Origin: Streptacidiphilus sp. PB12-B1b
GTDB lineage: Bacteria > Actinomycetota > Actinomycetes > Streptomycetales > Streptomycetaceae
Reading direction: 5' to 3'
Assembly: GCF_014084125.1 (NCBI RefSeq)
Contig: NZ_CP048405.1
Coordinates: forward strand, 310,001 to 374,000
DNA: 64,000 bases
The position numbers and the translations under genes are program-made. The notes beneath the pieces were generated by a model. The model worked only from the letters and a program-made list of their open reading frames with translations, had not been told where the DNA came from and did not search any database. Shown piece after piece: positions 46,323 through 54,256 of the stretch. Position 1 is the stretch's first letter. Each line of letters opens with the position of its first letter.

Positions 46323-47327
46323 GTGAGCACTCCTTCCGTGGACCCCCTCGAACCACTCGCCCAGCTGCCCGGCGTCCCCGTGGCCGTGGCCGAGGCCCGT
46401 CGCGCCGTGGACCGCCTCTACGGCCACCGGGTGATGCGCCGCCGCGCCGCCGAGGTCACCTCCGAGTCCGCGCTGCGCGGAGCCCGCGCCTCCGCCGCGC
46501 TGGACGGCGCGGACTGGCCGCTGGAGGAGGTCCGCCGCCGCACCGACTTCGGCGGCGACCCGCAGGCCCGTACCGTCGGCGGCGCGCTGCGCCTCAACGC
46601 CGAGGCCGGACAGCTGCTCGGCACCTGGCGGCATTCGCCGCTGCAGGTACTGGCCCGACTGCACCTGCTCGCCGCCGGCGAGTCGGGCACGCCGGGTGCG
46701 GGTGCGGGTGCGGGTGCGGGTGCGGGTGTCGGGGGAGCGGCCGACGGCGCCGGGCGTCCGCGCCGGGCCGGCGAGCAGCCCGGCCCGCTGTTCGGCCCGG
46801 ACCTCCCGGCCGTGGAGGGCGTGGCCGGGGCGGACGCCCTGACGTCCGCCTCGACGTCCGCCGCGTCCGACGGCGCCACGGCTGCCGCGACGCCGGTGTT
46901 CGAGCTGCCGCCCGCCCCCGGCGCGGACGAGGCGGCCGCGCGCCTGGACGGGCTGGCCCAGCTGCTGGCCGCCCGCGGCGGCAAGAAGCACCCCAACGAG
47001 CGCACCGCCCCGGCGCTGGTCGTGGCCGCCGTCGTGCACGGCGAGCTGATGACCCTGCGCCCCTTCGGCACGCACAACGGGCTGGTGGCACGCGCCGCGC
47101 AGCGGGTGGTGCTGATCGCGGAGGGGCTGGACCCGCAGGCCATCTGCCCGCTGGAGGTCGGCCTGGTGGAGCTGGGCACCGACGCCTACCGCAACGCTTT
47201 GGGCGGCTACGCCTCGGGCACCGCCGACGGCATGGCACTGTGGATCACCCACTGCGCCTCGGCGCTGCGGCTGGGCGTGCGGGAGAGCACGGCGGTGTGC
47301 GAGGCGATGCAGCGCGGGATGGTCTGA
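46323..47327 (+). CDS. Fic-fold protein with degenerate active-site motif
   Basis: The 334-residue protein has a Fic-like C-terminal half: VVHGELMTLRPFGTHNGLVARAAQ corresponds to the HPFxxGNGRxxR motif, but His is replaced (LRPF) and GNGR reads HNGL. AMP transfer is therefore not expected. An N-terminal segment with SESALRGARASAALDGADWPLEEVR resembles the Fic_N region. A Gly/Ala linker coded by GGGTGC repeats follows near residue 125. GTG at 46323 is taken because the upstream frame does not look conserved. It ends before a clear terminator. Confidence 0.75.
   Translation: MSTPSVDPLEPLAQLPGVPVAVAEARRAVDRLYGHRVMRRRAAEVTSESALRGARASAALDGADWPLEEVRRRTDFGGDPQARTVGGALRLNAEAGQLLGTWRHSPLQVLARLHLLAAGESGTPGAGAGAGAGAGVGGAADGAGRPRRAGEQPGPLFGPDLPAVEGVAGADALTSASTSAASDGATAAATPVFELPPAPGADEAAARLDGLAQLLAARGGKKHPNERTAPALVVAAVVHGELMTLRPFGTHNGLVARAAQRVVLIAEGLDPQAICPLEVGLVELGTDAYRNALGGYASGTADGMALWITHCASALRLGVRESTAVCEAMQRGMV
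46694..46729 (+). repeat. In-frame GGGTGC hexamer array
   Basis: Five perfect GGGTGC units (46694-46723) and one degenerate unit code for alternating Ala-Gly in a linker of the Fic-like protein. Such arrays can vary in copy number without breaking the frame. Confidence 0.9.
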
Positions 47328-47369
47328 CGCCCGAAGGGAAGGGCTCCGGAAGCTGCGGAGAGAAAAGAT

Positions 47370-47395
47370 GCGGCGGCACCTCTCGGTGCCGCCGC
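47370..47395. terminator. Terminator after the Fic-like gene
   Basis: GCGGCGGCACC (47370-47380) pairs with GGTGCCGCCGC (47385-47395) around TCTC, 43 bp past the stop. The rest of the gap up to 47680 holds no gene I can support. Confidence 0.85.
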
Positions 47396-47680
47396 TGGCA
47401 CAGGTTCCCAAGTGACCATGCGTGCGCCAGTGAGTGCCCATCCGGCTGGGATCTGGCCCGTTGCCGGGTGCGGCGGCCCTATCGCGGGTCGGCTGCACGT
47501 GGGTGCTCGGTCGCTGTGCTCGGTCCGTGGGGCCACAAACGTCCGTGGTCCCGGTGTTCTGGGACCACCCGGTCTCGCGGGCCGTCTGCTTTCCTTTGTA
47601 TCTCGGATCCGACCGAAGCGGAACCGGGGGACGCATTTCTTTACCTTTTCCGGCCCGGAAAGCGGGAATGCGCCCCGGAC

Positions 47681-48541
47681 TCAGCCCGCTGTGGTGCGCC
47701 GCTTGGCGGCGTACCAGACCAGGCCTGCCGTGGCGGCGGCCGCACCCACCGCGGCGGCGGCCAGGACCGGACGGCTGCTGACGGCCGTCAGCGAGGCACT
47801 GCGCTGCTTCAGCCGGACCGGACGGTTGAACACCAGCACCGGCCAGTCCCGCGCCTGCGCCTCGCGGCGCAGCCCCCGGTCCGGATTGACCGCGTAGGGG
47901 TGACCGACCGCCTCCAGCAGCGGGACGTCCGTCACCGAGTCGCTGTAGGCGAAGCTGCGCTCCAGGTCGTAGCCCTCGATCCCGGCCAGCTGGCGAATGG
48001 CGATCGCCTTGTTCCCGGCATAGGCGTAGAAGTCGATCTCGCCGGTGTAGCACCCGTCAGCCTCGGCCATCCGGGTGGCGATCACATGGTCGGCGCCGAG
48101 CATCCGGCCGATGGGCTCCACGATCTCCGAGCCGGAGCTGCTGACGATCACCACGTCCCGCCCGGCGGTGTGGTGCTCCTCGATCAGCGAGGCCGCCTCG
48201 TCGTAGATCAGCGGATCGATCAGCTCGTGCAGCGTCTCGGCCACGATCTCGCGGACCAGCTGGACATTCCAGCCCCGGCAGAGCGAGGAGAGGTACTCGC
48301 GCATCTTCTCCATCTGGTCGTGGTCCGCGCCACCGGCCAGGAAGACGAACTGGGCGTACGCGCTCTTCAGGACGGCGCGGCGGTTGATCAGCCCGCCCCG
48401 GTACAGCGGGCGGCTGAAGGCGAGCGCGCTGGACTTGGCGATCACCGTCTTGTCGAGGTCGAAGAACGCGGCTGTTCGCGGCGGCCGGGAGTGCGGCGAC
48501 AGGGCGGCTGGGAACTGCTGGAGGTGGTTATCCACGAACAC
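47681..48541 (-). CDS. HAD-IB family phosphatase (SerB-like) with C-terminal membrane anchor
   Basis: The 286-residue protein has HAD motif I AAFFDLDKTVI (about residue 25), motif II VVIVSSSGSEIVEPIG (about 130), GNKAIAIRQL (motif III Lys) and motif IV YSDSVTDVPLLEAVG. This fits the SerB/HAD-IB group acting on phosphoserine- or phospholipid-like substrates. A hydrophobic segment near the end (VLAAAAVGAAAATAGLVWYA) and a basic tail suggest membrane attachment. The matching M. tuberculosis gene is Rv3661, again next to ssd. ATG at 48541. Confidence 0.9.
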   Translation of the reverse strand: MFVDNHLQQFPAALSPHSRPPRTAAFFDLDKTVIAKSSALAFSRPLYRGGLINRRAVLKSAYAQFVFLAGGADHDQMEKMREYLSSLCRGWNVQLVREIVAETLHELIDPLIYDEAASLIEEHHTAGRDVVIVSSSGSEIVEPIGRMLGADHVIATRMAEADGCYTGEIDFYAYAGNKAIAIRQLAGIEGYDLERSFAYSDSVTDVPLLEAVGHPYAVNPDRGLRREAQARDWPVLVFNRPVRLKQRSASLTAVSSRPVLAAAAVGAAAATAGLVWYAAKRRTTAG

Positions 48542-48639
48542 GAGGATATGCGCCCACCATTCGGCCCAAGGGCAGGCGCGTGGGTTTGCTCCAGAAGGGC
48601 CTCGGGTACACCATGAAAGTCACGGCTCGTTCGCGACCG

Positions 48640-48720
48640 TGCCACCCCGGTCTGGCTCCTCCCCCCCGAGTCGGACCGTGGAGGACGACCCCCGCTCTCC
48701 CCCCGGCGGGGGTCGTCGCA
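48640..48720 (+). ncRNA. 6C RNA (actinobacterial sRNA with two C-rich hairpin loops)
   Basis: Two hairpins follow each other. Hairpin 1 pairs CGGTC and GGCTC (48648-48658) with GAGTC and GACCG (48668-48678) and has a loop with seven C. Hairpin 2 pairs GACGACCCCCGC (48684-48695) with GCGGGGGTCGTC (48706-48717) and has six consecutive C in its loop. This is the defining 6C layout. In M. tuberculosis the 6C/B11 RNA lies next to ssd (Rv3660c) and Rv3661, the same neighbours and same relative strand as here. The 5' end is not certain; a -35/-10-like pair (TTTGCT, TACACC) near 48589-48616 would start it around 48620. Confidence 0.82.
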
Positions 48721-49062
48721 TGTCCGCAGGTCGGCGGCTTCCACGGTGTGGACAGCGGTTCGTTCGGGTCCGAAGCCATGGCCGACGCGTCGGCCCGGAG
48801 CCCGTTGCGACGCTCCGGCCGCTCGGCGAACCGCTCCGCCGAAAGCTCCTTGATCGGCTGATCCGGCCGGGCACGTCAATCCGATGACACGCAGGCGCCC
48901 CTTTAGGGTGGCCAGGTTTTCCACACCCCCCGGCTTGTCCACAGATTGCGTTCCCGCGTCCTCGGCGGCTTCTGAAAAGCGGCAGGGTTGCTGATACCTC
49001 AGGAAACCCCGACCGCAGCGAGCACCGCGTGCGGAGTTTCCCCACCCATCACCCATCGCGCT
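48721..49062. other. Noncoding part of the HAD-ssd gap
   Basis: After the 6C RNA, about 340 bp lead to the repeats upstream of ssd. TTGCTGATACC near 48987 is AT-richer and might belong to the ssd promoter. I see no gene. Confidence 0.4.
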
Positions 49063-49114
49063 CACTCAACACGTTCACTCAGCGCGTCTACTCAGCGCGT
49101 CCACTCAGCGCGTT
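49063..49114 (+). repeat. Four 13-bp tandem repeats upstream of ssd
   Basis: Units at 49063, 49076, 49089 and 49102 follow YACTCARCRCGTY; the last three share ACTCAGCGCGT exactly. They end 28 bp before the ssd start codon, so they sit in the promoter or 5' leader of the Tad operon. Confidence 0.9.
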
Positions 49115-49142
49115 CTCGCGTTCGTCGCACGGGGGGAAAGCC

Positions 49143-50255
49143 ATGTCCGGCACAGGTATCGGGACGTCGTCCGCAGTACCGCCCGAGGGGTCACCGCTCG
49201 AGGGCCCGCTGCTGGTCACCGAGGACGCCCAGCTCACCGAGCAGCTGCTGCGGATCTGTGCCGCCGTCGGCGCCGTGCCGCGGCTGGTGAGCGGCGCGCC
49301 GCCGGGCCGTCAGGAGTGGGCGCAGGCCTCGCTGGTGGTCGTCGGCGACGACGTCGCCGACCGTCTGGCCGGGCTGGCCCCGCGCGCCCAGGTGCTGCTC
49401 GTCGGCCGGGATCTCGACGACGTGGACGTCTGGCGCCGGGCCGTGCTGGTGGGCGCACGGCAGGTGGTGTTCCTGCCTGACGGCGAGCCCTGGTTGCGCG
49501 ACCGCATCGCGGACGCGACCGAAGGCGTCGGGCCCCAGGCACTCACCATCGCCGTGCTCGGCGGCCGGGGCGGCGCGGGCGCCTCGACACTGGCCTGTGC
49601 CCTGGCGGTCACCGCCGCCAGGGAGGGCCACCGGACCGTCCTCGTAGACGGCGATCCGATGGGCGGCGGGCTGGATCTCCTGCTCGGCGGCGAGTCGGCC
49701 GCCGGGCTGCGCTGGCCCGACCTGGCCGGCTCCCGGGGCCGGGTCAACGCCGTCGAGCTGGAGCGCTCCCTGCCCCGGCTGCACCGGCTGACCGCCCTCA
49801 GCTGGGACCGCGGGGACGTCCTCAGCATCCCGCTGGAGGCCATGCGGACGGTCCTGGGAGCCGCCCGCAGGCGCGGCGGCGTGGTCGTCCTCGACCTGCC
49901 CCGGTGCATCGACGACACCGCGGGTGAAGCCCTGGAACAGGCCGATCTGGGGCTGCTGGTGGTCCCGGCGGAGCTGCGCGCCATGACCGCGTCCGGGCGG
50001 GTCGCCTCCGCCGCCCGGATGCGCCTGTCCGACCTGCGGGCAGTGGTCCGCGGCCCCGCCCCCAGCGGCGTCACCGGAGAGGAGGTCGCCCGCGGGCTGC
50101 GGCTGCCACTCGCCGGGGAGCTCCTCGCCGAGCCCGGCCTGGCGACCGATCTGGAGCGCGGCAGACCGCCCGGGGCTCGGCCCAGAGGCCCGCTCGGCCG
50201 CTTCTGCTCCGCCTTCCTGACCAAGGCCCTGCCCAGCGCGGGGGTGGGCGTATGA
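49143..50255 (+). CDS. ssd: Septum site-determining protein Ssd (CpaE/TadZ-like)
   Basis: The 370-residue protein has a receiver-like N-terminal half (LLVTEDAQLTEQLLRI, ARQVVFLPDGEPWLRDRI) and a MinD/CpaE-like ATPase half with IAVLGGRGGAGASTLACALA and TVLVDGDPMGGGLDLLLG. The Walker A lacks both lysines of true MinD (GGRGGAGAST), so ATP turnover may be absent. Ssd in M. tuberculosis (Rv3660c) affects septum formation, and CpaE/TadZ relatives localise pili. It is first in the Tad operon and overlaps tadA by 4 bp. ATG at 49143. Confidence 0.9.
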   Translation: MSGTGIGTSSAVPPEGSPLEGPLLVTEDAQLTEQLLRICAAVGAVPRLVSGAPPGRQEWAQASLVVVGDDVADRLAGLAPRAQVLLVGRDLDDVDVWRRAVLVGARQVVFLPDGEPWLRDRIADATEGVGPQALTIAVLGGRGGAGASTLACALAVTAAREGHRTVLVDGDPMGGGLDLLLGGESAAGLRWPDLAGSRGRVNAVELERSLPRLHRLTALSWDRGDVLSIPLEAMRTVLGAARRRGGVVVLDLPRCIDDTAGEALEQADLGLLVVPAELRAMTASGRVASAARMRLSDLRAVVRGPAPSGVTGEEVARGLRLPLAGELLAEPGLATDLERGRPPGARPRGPLGRFCSAFLTKALPSAGVGV

Positions 50256-51496
50256 ACCGCGCCGACCGGCGCGTCCTTCCGGTCCGCGATGCCCCGATCC
50301 ACCATGCCCTGGTCCGCGACGTTCCGGTGCGGGACGCCCTGGTGGACGCGGTGCGGCTGCGGCTCGCCGAGGCCGGGGCCGCCCCCGGCGCCACCGAGGT
50401 CGCCGCGGCGCTGCGCGCCCAGGGACACCCGTACGGCTCGACCGAGGTCGTGGAGCTGGTCCGCCGGCTCCGCTCGGAGATGGTCGGCGCGGGCCCGCTC
50501 GACCCGTTGCTGGCCGACCCCGCCGTCACCGACGTCCTGGTGAACGGCCCCGACGAGGTCTGGATGGACCGGGGCGGCGGCCTGGAGCGGGCCACCGGGG
50601 TGCGCTTCGCCGACCGGCAGGCGGTACGTCGGCTGGCCCAGCGCCTGGCCACCGCGGCCGGCCGCCGCCTGGACGACGCCCGCCCGTGGACGGACGCCCG
50701 GCTGCCCGACGGCACCCGGCTGCACGCGGTGCTCCCGCCGGTCGCCGTCGGCTGCACCCACATCTCGCTGCGGGTCAGCCGGGCCCGGCCGTTCACCCTG
50801 CCGGAGCTGGTCAGGGCCGGTTCCCTGCCGGAGTCCGGCGCCCTGCTGCTCCGCGCCATGGTCAGGGCCCGGCTGTCCTACGTGGTGAGCGGGGGCACGG
50901 GCACCGGCAAGACCACCCTGCTGGCGGCGCTGCTCGGCCTGGCCGGTCCGGCGGAGCGGCTGGTCGTGGTCGAGGACTCGGCGGAGCTTCGCCCCGACCA
51001 CCCGCATGTCGTCCGGCTGGAGGGCCGCTCGCCCAACCAGGAGGGCGCCGGGCACGTCGGCCTGCGCGAGCTCGTCCGGCAGGCACTGCGGATACGGCCG
51101 GACCGGCTGGTGATCGGCGAGGTCAGGGGCGCGGAAGTGGCCGAGTTCCTGGCCGCGCTGAACACCGGTCACGAGGGCGGCTGCGGAACGGTCCACGCCA
51201 ACGCCGCCGCGGACGTCCCGGCCCGGCTGGAGGCACTGGCCTCGTCCGCCGGTCTCGACCGGGCCGCGCTGCACAGCCAGCTCGCCTCCGCGCTGGACGC
51301 CGTGGTCCACCTCGTGCGGGAGGCCGACGGTCGGCGCCGGGTGGCGGAGGTCGCCCTGCTGCGCCGGGGCGAGGGCGGCCTGGTCGGCACGGAACCGGCG
51401 GCGCGCTTCCTGCCCGGCGGCGAGGTACGGCGCGGCAGCGGCTGGGAGCGCCTGGTCGCCATGTGCGGCCGGGCCGAGCGGTGGGCGGCCTCATGA
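50252..51496 (+). CDS. tadA: Type IV/Tad pilus assembly ATPase (TadA/CpaF)
   Basis: The 414-residue ATPase powers Flp/Tad pilus assembly. After an N-terminal domain (VTDVLVNGPDEVWMDRGG), Walker A is SGGTGTGKTTLLAALLG (about 215), the Asp box VVVEDSAELRP, Walker B RLVIGEVRGAEV and the His box TGHEGGCGTVHANAA. It works as a cytoplasmic hexamer at the membrane with TadB/TadC. ATG overlaps the ssd stop. Next gene begins 118 bp later. Confidence 0.93.
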   Translation: MNRADRRVLPVRDAPIHHALVRDVPVRDALVDAVRLRLAEAGAAPGATEVAAALRAQGHPYGSTEVVELVRRLRSEMVGAGPLDPLLADPAVTDVLVNGPDEVWMDRGGGLERATGVRFADRQAVRRLAQRLATAAGRRLDDARPWTDARLPDGTRLHAVLPPVAVGCTHISLRVSRARPFTLPELVRAGSLPESGALLLRAMVRARLSYVVSGGTGTGKTTLLAALLGLAGPAERLVVVEDSAELRPDHPHVVRLEGRSPNQEGAGHVGLRELVRQALRIRPDRLVIGEVRGAEVAEFLAALNTGHEGGCGTVHANAAADVPARLEALASSAGLDRAALHSQLASALDAVVHLVREADGRRRVAEVALLRRGEGGLVGTEPAARFLPGGEVRRGSGWERLVAMCGRAERWAAS

Positions 51497-51614
51497 GCCG
51501 GGGCCGTGGCGGCGCGGCCGTGGTCCGTGCCATGGGCGGCGTGCGAGTGCGGGCACGGGTGCAGGGGCTTGAGCAGGTGCGGTTGTCGGAGTGGGAACGA
51601 GAGGGGTGGGCGTG

Positions 51615-52607
51615 ATGATCGGAGCGCGGCAGCTGATGGGGGCGCCGGAGCAGGTGCTCCAGGTGGCGGCGACGGGCGTGCTGCTGGGACTGCTCGGTTG
51701 GGCAGCCTGGCACCTGAGCAGCCTGGACACGACGGTCCGCCGCCGGAGCCGGCTCTTTCCCGAGCGGGACCGGGAGCGGGAGCGTGGGCCGGAACGGGAG
51801 CTGGGTCGGCGGCTGAGGCGCGGTCTGCGCCGTGCCCTGCCGGGGAGGTTCGGGCACGGCCGCCTGAAGCCGCCGCCCGAGCTGCTGTTGCTGCCGCTGG
51901 GGCTGCTGGCCGCCTGGCCGACGCACTCCCCGCTGGTGGCCGCCGTCGGCGCGGGCGCGGTCGTCCCGGTCATACGGTTGCGCGGCCGACGACGGCGGGC
52001 GCGGGCCGCGGAGCAGCGCCGACAGGCCGTGGTGGCCCTGTGCGCTGCCCTGGCGGGGGAACTGCGCACGGGCGCGACGCCGCAGCAGGCGGCGGAGCTG
52101 GTCGGCGCCGAGCTGGCCGCCCCGGGGCCGACGCTCCCGTGGGTGACGCGCGGGGGGCCGACGGGCAGCGAGTCGGGGCCGCTGGACGGCACGGCGCTGC
52201 TGGCCGCTGTGCGCTACGGCGGGTCGGTACCGGAGGCGTTCCTGGCCATGGCGGAGCTGCCCGGCGCCGAGGGCGCGGCGGGGATCGCGGCCTGCTGGCA
52301 GGTGGCCTCGGCGACCGGTGCCGGGCTGGCGGCCGGGCTGGACCGGGTGGCCGAGGGGCTGCGGGCGGAGCGTGCCCTGCACGAGACGCTGCGGGCGGAG
52401 CTGGCCGGTCCGCGGTCCACGGCGGCGTTGCTGGCCGCCCTGCCGCTGTTCGGCCTGCTGCTCGGTGCCGGGCTGGGCGCGGACCCGCTGCGGGTGCTGC
52501 TGCACACCCCCAGCGGACTGGTCTGCCTGCTCCTGGGCGGGCTGCTGGAGGCCGCCGGGATCACCTGGACGGCCCGCATCGCCCGCGGCGCGGAGCAGGC
52601 CGGGTAG
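51615..52607 (+). CDS. tadB: TadB-like pilus assembly membrane protein
   Basis: The 330-residue protein has an N-terminal hydrophobic segment (LQVAATGVLLGLLGWAAW), a charged linker (RRSRLFPERDRERERG), two helices near 95-130, a type II secretion F-like domain (AVVALCAALAGELRTGATPQQAAELV and ATGAGLAAGLDRVAEGLRAE) and two last helices. It should form the inner-membrane platform with the TadC-like protein. ATG 51615 has GAGGGG upstream; GTG 51591 or 51612 are alternatives. Confidence 0.85.
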   Translation: MIGARQLMGAPEQVLQVAATGVLLGLLGWAAWHLSSLDTTVRRRSRLFPERDRERERGPERELGRRLRRGLRRALPGRFGHGRLKPPPELLLLPLGLLAAWPTHSPLVAAVGAGAVVPVIRLRGRRRRARAAEQRRQAVVALCAALAGELRTGATPQQAAELVGAELAAPGPTLPWVTRGGPTGSESGPLDGTALLAAVRYGGSVPEAFLAMAELPGAEGAAGIAACWQVASATGAGLAAGLDRVAEGLRAERALHETLRAELAGPRSTAALLAALPLFGLLLGAGLGADPLRVLLHTPSGLVCLLLGGLLEAAGITWTARIARGAEQAG

Positions 52608-52681
52608 CGCCCGGGCCGACGCCCGGGCCAGGGCCGTGCGGACGAAGCGGGCGAGGCAAGCGACGCGGAGGAGGCGGGCGG

Positions 52682-53494
52682 GTGCACACGACAGAGTGGA
52701 CGACGGCGTCGGCGGGCGGGGCGCTCACAGCCCTGCTGGGCGGCGCGGTGCGAGCGCTGAGGGCACGCTGCGTGCTCCGGGGCCGCGCGCGGGCGGTCGG
52801 CATGCCCGTGCACCGACCTCGGCGCGGCGGCCGGCGGGGCTCCTGGTCGTTCGGGCGGCCCGGTGGCCGACTCCGGCTGCCGCCGGGCTTCGGCCGGTAC
52901 GGCGCGGGCCTGCTGCTGGGTACCGGGGTCGCGGTCTCGTTCCACGGCCTGCGGGCGCTCCTCGCCGGTGTGCTGGTGGCAGCGGCCTGCTGCCGCTGGC
53001 TGCCGGAGCGTCCCACGGCCGAGGAGCGTCGGGCGCAGGCCGAGAGCGCCGCGCTGCGGGCCCAGCTGCCGCTGACCGCCGATCTGCTGGCGGGCTGCCT
53101 GGCGTCGTGGTGCGCCCCGGCCACGGCCGCCGAAGCGGTCGCCGGAGCCGTCGCCGAGCCGATGGCGACACGGCTCGCCGAGGCCGCCGCCGACCTGCGG
53201 ATGGGCGGCGACGCCGAGGAGAGCTGGGCCCGGTTCGGCAGCGATCCGGCGCTGGCGCCGCTGGGCCGCTGCCTGGCCCGGGCCTGCGCCAGCGGCGCGC
53301 CCCCGGCGGCGGGCCTGGCCCGCCTGGCCGAGGGCAGCAGGGCCTCGGCGGCGGCCGCCGCCCAGCAGCGGGCACGGCGGGCCGGGGTGCTGGCCACGGC
53401 CCCGCTGGGCCTGTGCTTCCTGCCCGCCTTCGTGCTGATCGGCGTGGTTCCGGTGGTCACCGGCCTGGCCGGCACCTTCCTCGTCCACACCTGA
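52682..53494 (+). CDS. tadC: TadC-like pilus assembly membrane protein
   Basis: The 270-residue protein has a GspF/T2SF-like domain: LPLTADLLAGCLASWCAPATAAEAV and ARACASGAPPAAGLARLAEGSRA, flanked by hydrophobic helices (about residues 72-105 and 240-268). It pairs with the TadB-like protein. GTG at 52682 without an obvious strong ribosome binding site (GCGGGCGG). The N-terminal 70 residues are Arg/Gly-rich. The pilin gene follows 68 bp later. Confidence 0.83.
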   Translation: MHTTEWTTASAGGALTALLGGAVRALRARCVLRGRARAVGMPVHRPRRGGRRGSWSFGRPGGRLRLPPGFGRYGAGLLLGTGVAVSFHGLRALLAGVLVAAACCRWLPERPTAEERRAQAESAALRAQLPLTADLLAGCLASWCAPATAAEAVAGAVAEPMATRLAEAAADLRMGGDAEESWARFGSDPALAPLGRCLARACASGAPPAAGLARLAEGSRASAAAAAQQRARRAGVLATAPLGLCFLPAFVLIGVVPVVTGLAGTFLVHT

Positions 53495-53562
53495 GCCGAC
53501 CCCGTACCCACGTACCCACCCATCATCCCTTTCCGCCTTTCCGACCCGTCCTTGGAGTGATC

Positions 53563-53871
53563 ATGAGCACCACCCTCGTCCTGAAGCCCTCGTCCCGTGT
53601 CCTCCCGTTCGGAGCGGTGCTGCTGCGCCGGGCCAGGTCCGTTCCGCTGCTGGTGGCGGCGGTGGCGTACGCCTGGCTGGCGCACCTCGGGCACCTCGTC
53701 CGCTGCCGGCTGGCCCGGCACCCGGTGGACGCCGGGATGACCACCGCCGAGTACGCCGTGGGGACGGTCGCCGCCTGCGGTTTCGCGGCGCTGCTCTACA
53801 AGATCGTCACCAGTGGGGCGGTGTCCTCCGCGATCTCCGACCTGATCACCAGGGCCCTCGGTGCGGTCTGA
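53563..53871 (+). CDS. Flp-type pilin (DUF4244)
   Basis: The 102-residue product ends in a Flp-pilin-like core with processing motif G-MTTAEYAVG at residue 58: cleavage after Gly puts Glu at +5 and Tyr at +6. The hydrophobic helix GTVAACGFAALLYKIV follows. The leader of 58 residues is long and contains another hydrophobic stretch (VPLLVAAVAYAWLAHL). TTGGAG lies 9 bases before ATG. Its stop overlaps the next start by 11 bp. It is the likely major pilin. Confidence 0.87.
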   Translation: MSTTLVLKPSSRVLPFGAVLLRRARSVPLLVAAVAYAWLAHLGHLVRCRLARHPVDAGMTTAEYAVGTVAACGFAALLYKIVTSGAVSSAISDLITRALGAV

Positions 53872-54256
53872 CCCGCGCCCGTCGGCCGCGCGCGGTGCCG
53901 CGCGCGGCACCGAGGGCGGGTTCGTGACGGCGGAGACGGCCGCGGTGCTGCCGGTCCTGGTGGCGCTGGTCGCCGTGTTGGTCTGGGGAGTGCTGGCGGC
54001 GGCGGCCCAGGTCCGCTGCGTGGACGCGGCGCGCGAGGCGGCCCGCGCGGCGGCGCGCGGGGACTCCCCGGAGCGGGTGGCCGGTGCCGCTCGGGCGACC
54101 GCCCCCGAGGGCGCGGCGGTGACGGTGAGCACACGCGGCGACAGCGTCCAGGTCGTGGTCTCGGCGCAGTCGCGGGGCCCGGGGGTGCTGGGCGGGCTGC
54201 TCTCGCTGCGGGTCTCCGGCTCCGCCTCGGCCCTGCGCGAGACGGAGGGGCCGTGA
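53861..54256 (+). CDS. TadE-like pseudopilin
   Basis: The 131-residue protein has a prepilin-like site G-FVTAETA near residue 20 (Glu at +5), a hydrophobic helix VLPVLVALVAVLVWGVLAAAAQ and the TadE pattern CVDAAREAARAAARGD. The rest is a small extracytoplasmic domain. GTG at 53861 starts inside the pilin gene end. Its stop overlaps the next GTG by 4 bp. Counterpart of Rv3655c. Confidence 0.85.
   Translation: MRSDPRPSAARGAARGTEGGFVTAETAAVLPVLVALVAVLVWGVLAAAAQVRCVDAAREAARAAARGDSPERVAGAARATAPEGAAVTVSTRGDSVQVVVSAQSRGPGVLGGLLSLRVSGSASALRETEGP

Noticed and set aside
48684..48717. Simple intrinsic terminator of an upstream gene
   Set aside because: The upstream gene runs on the other strand, and the paired second hairpin with six C in the loop fits the 6C RNA better.
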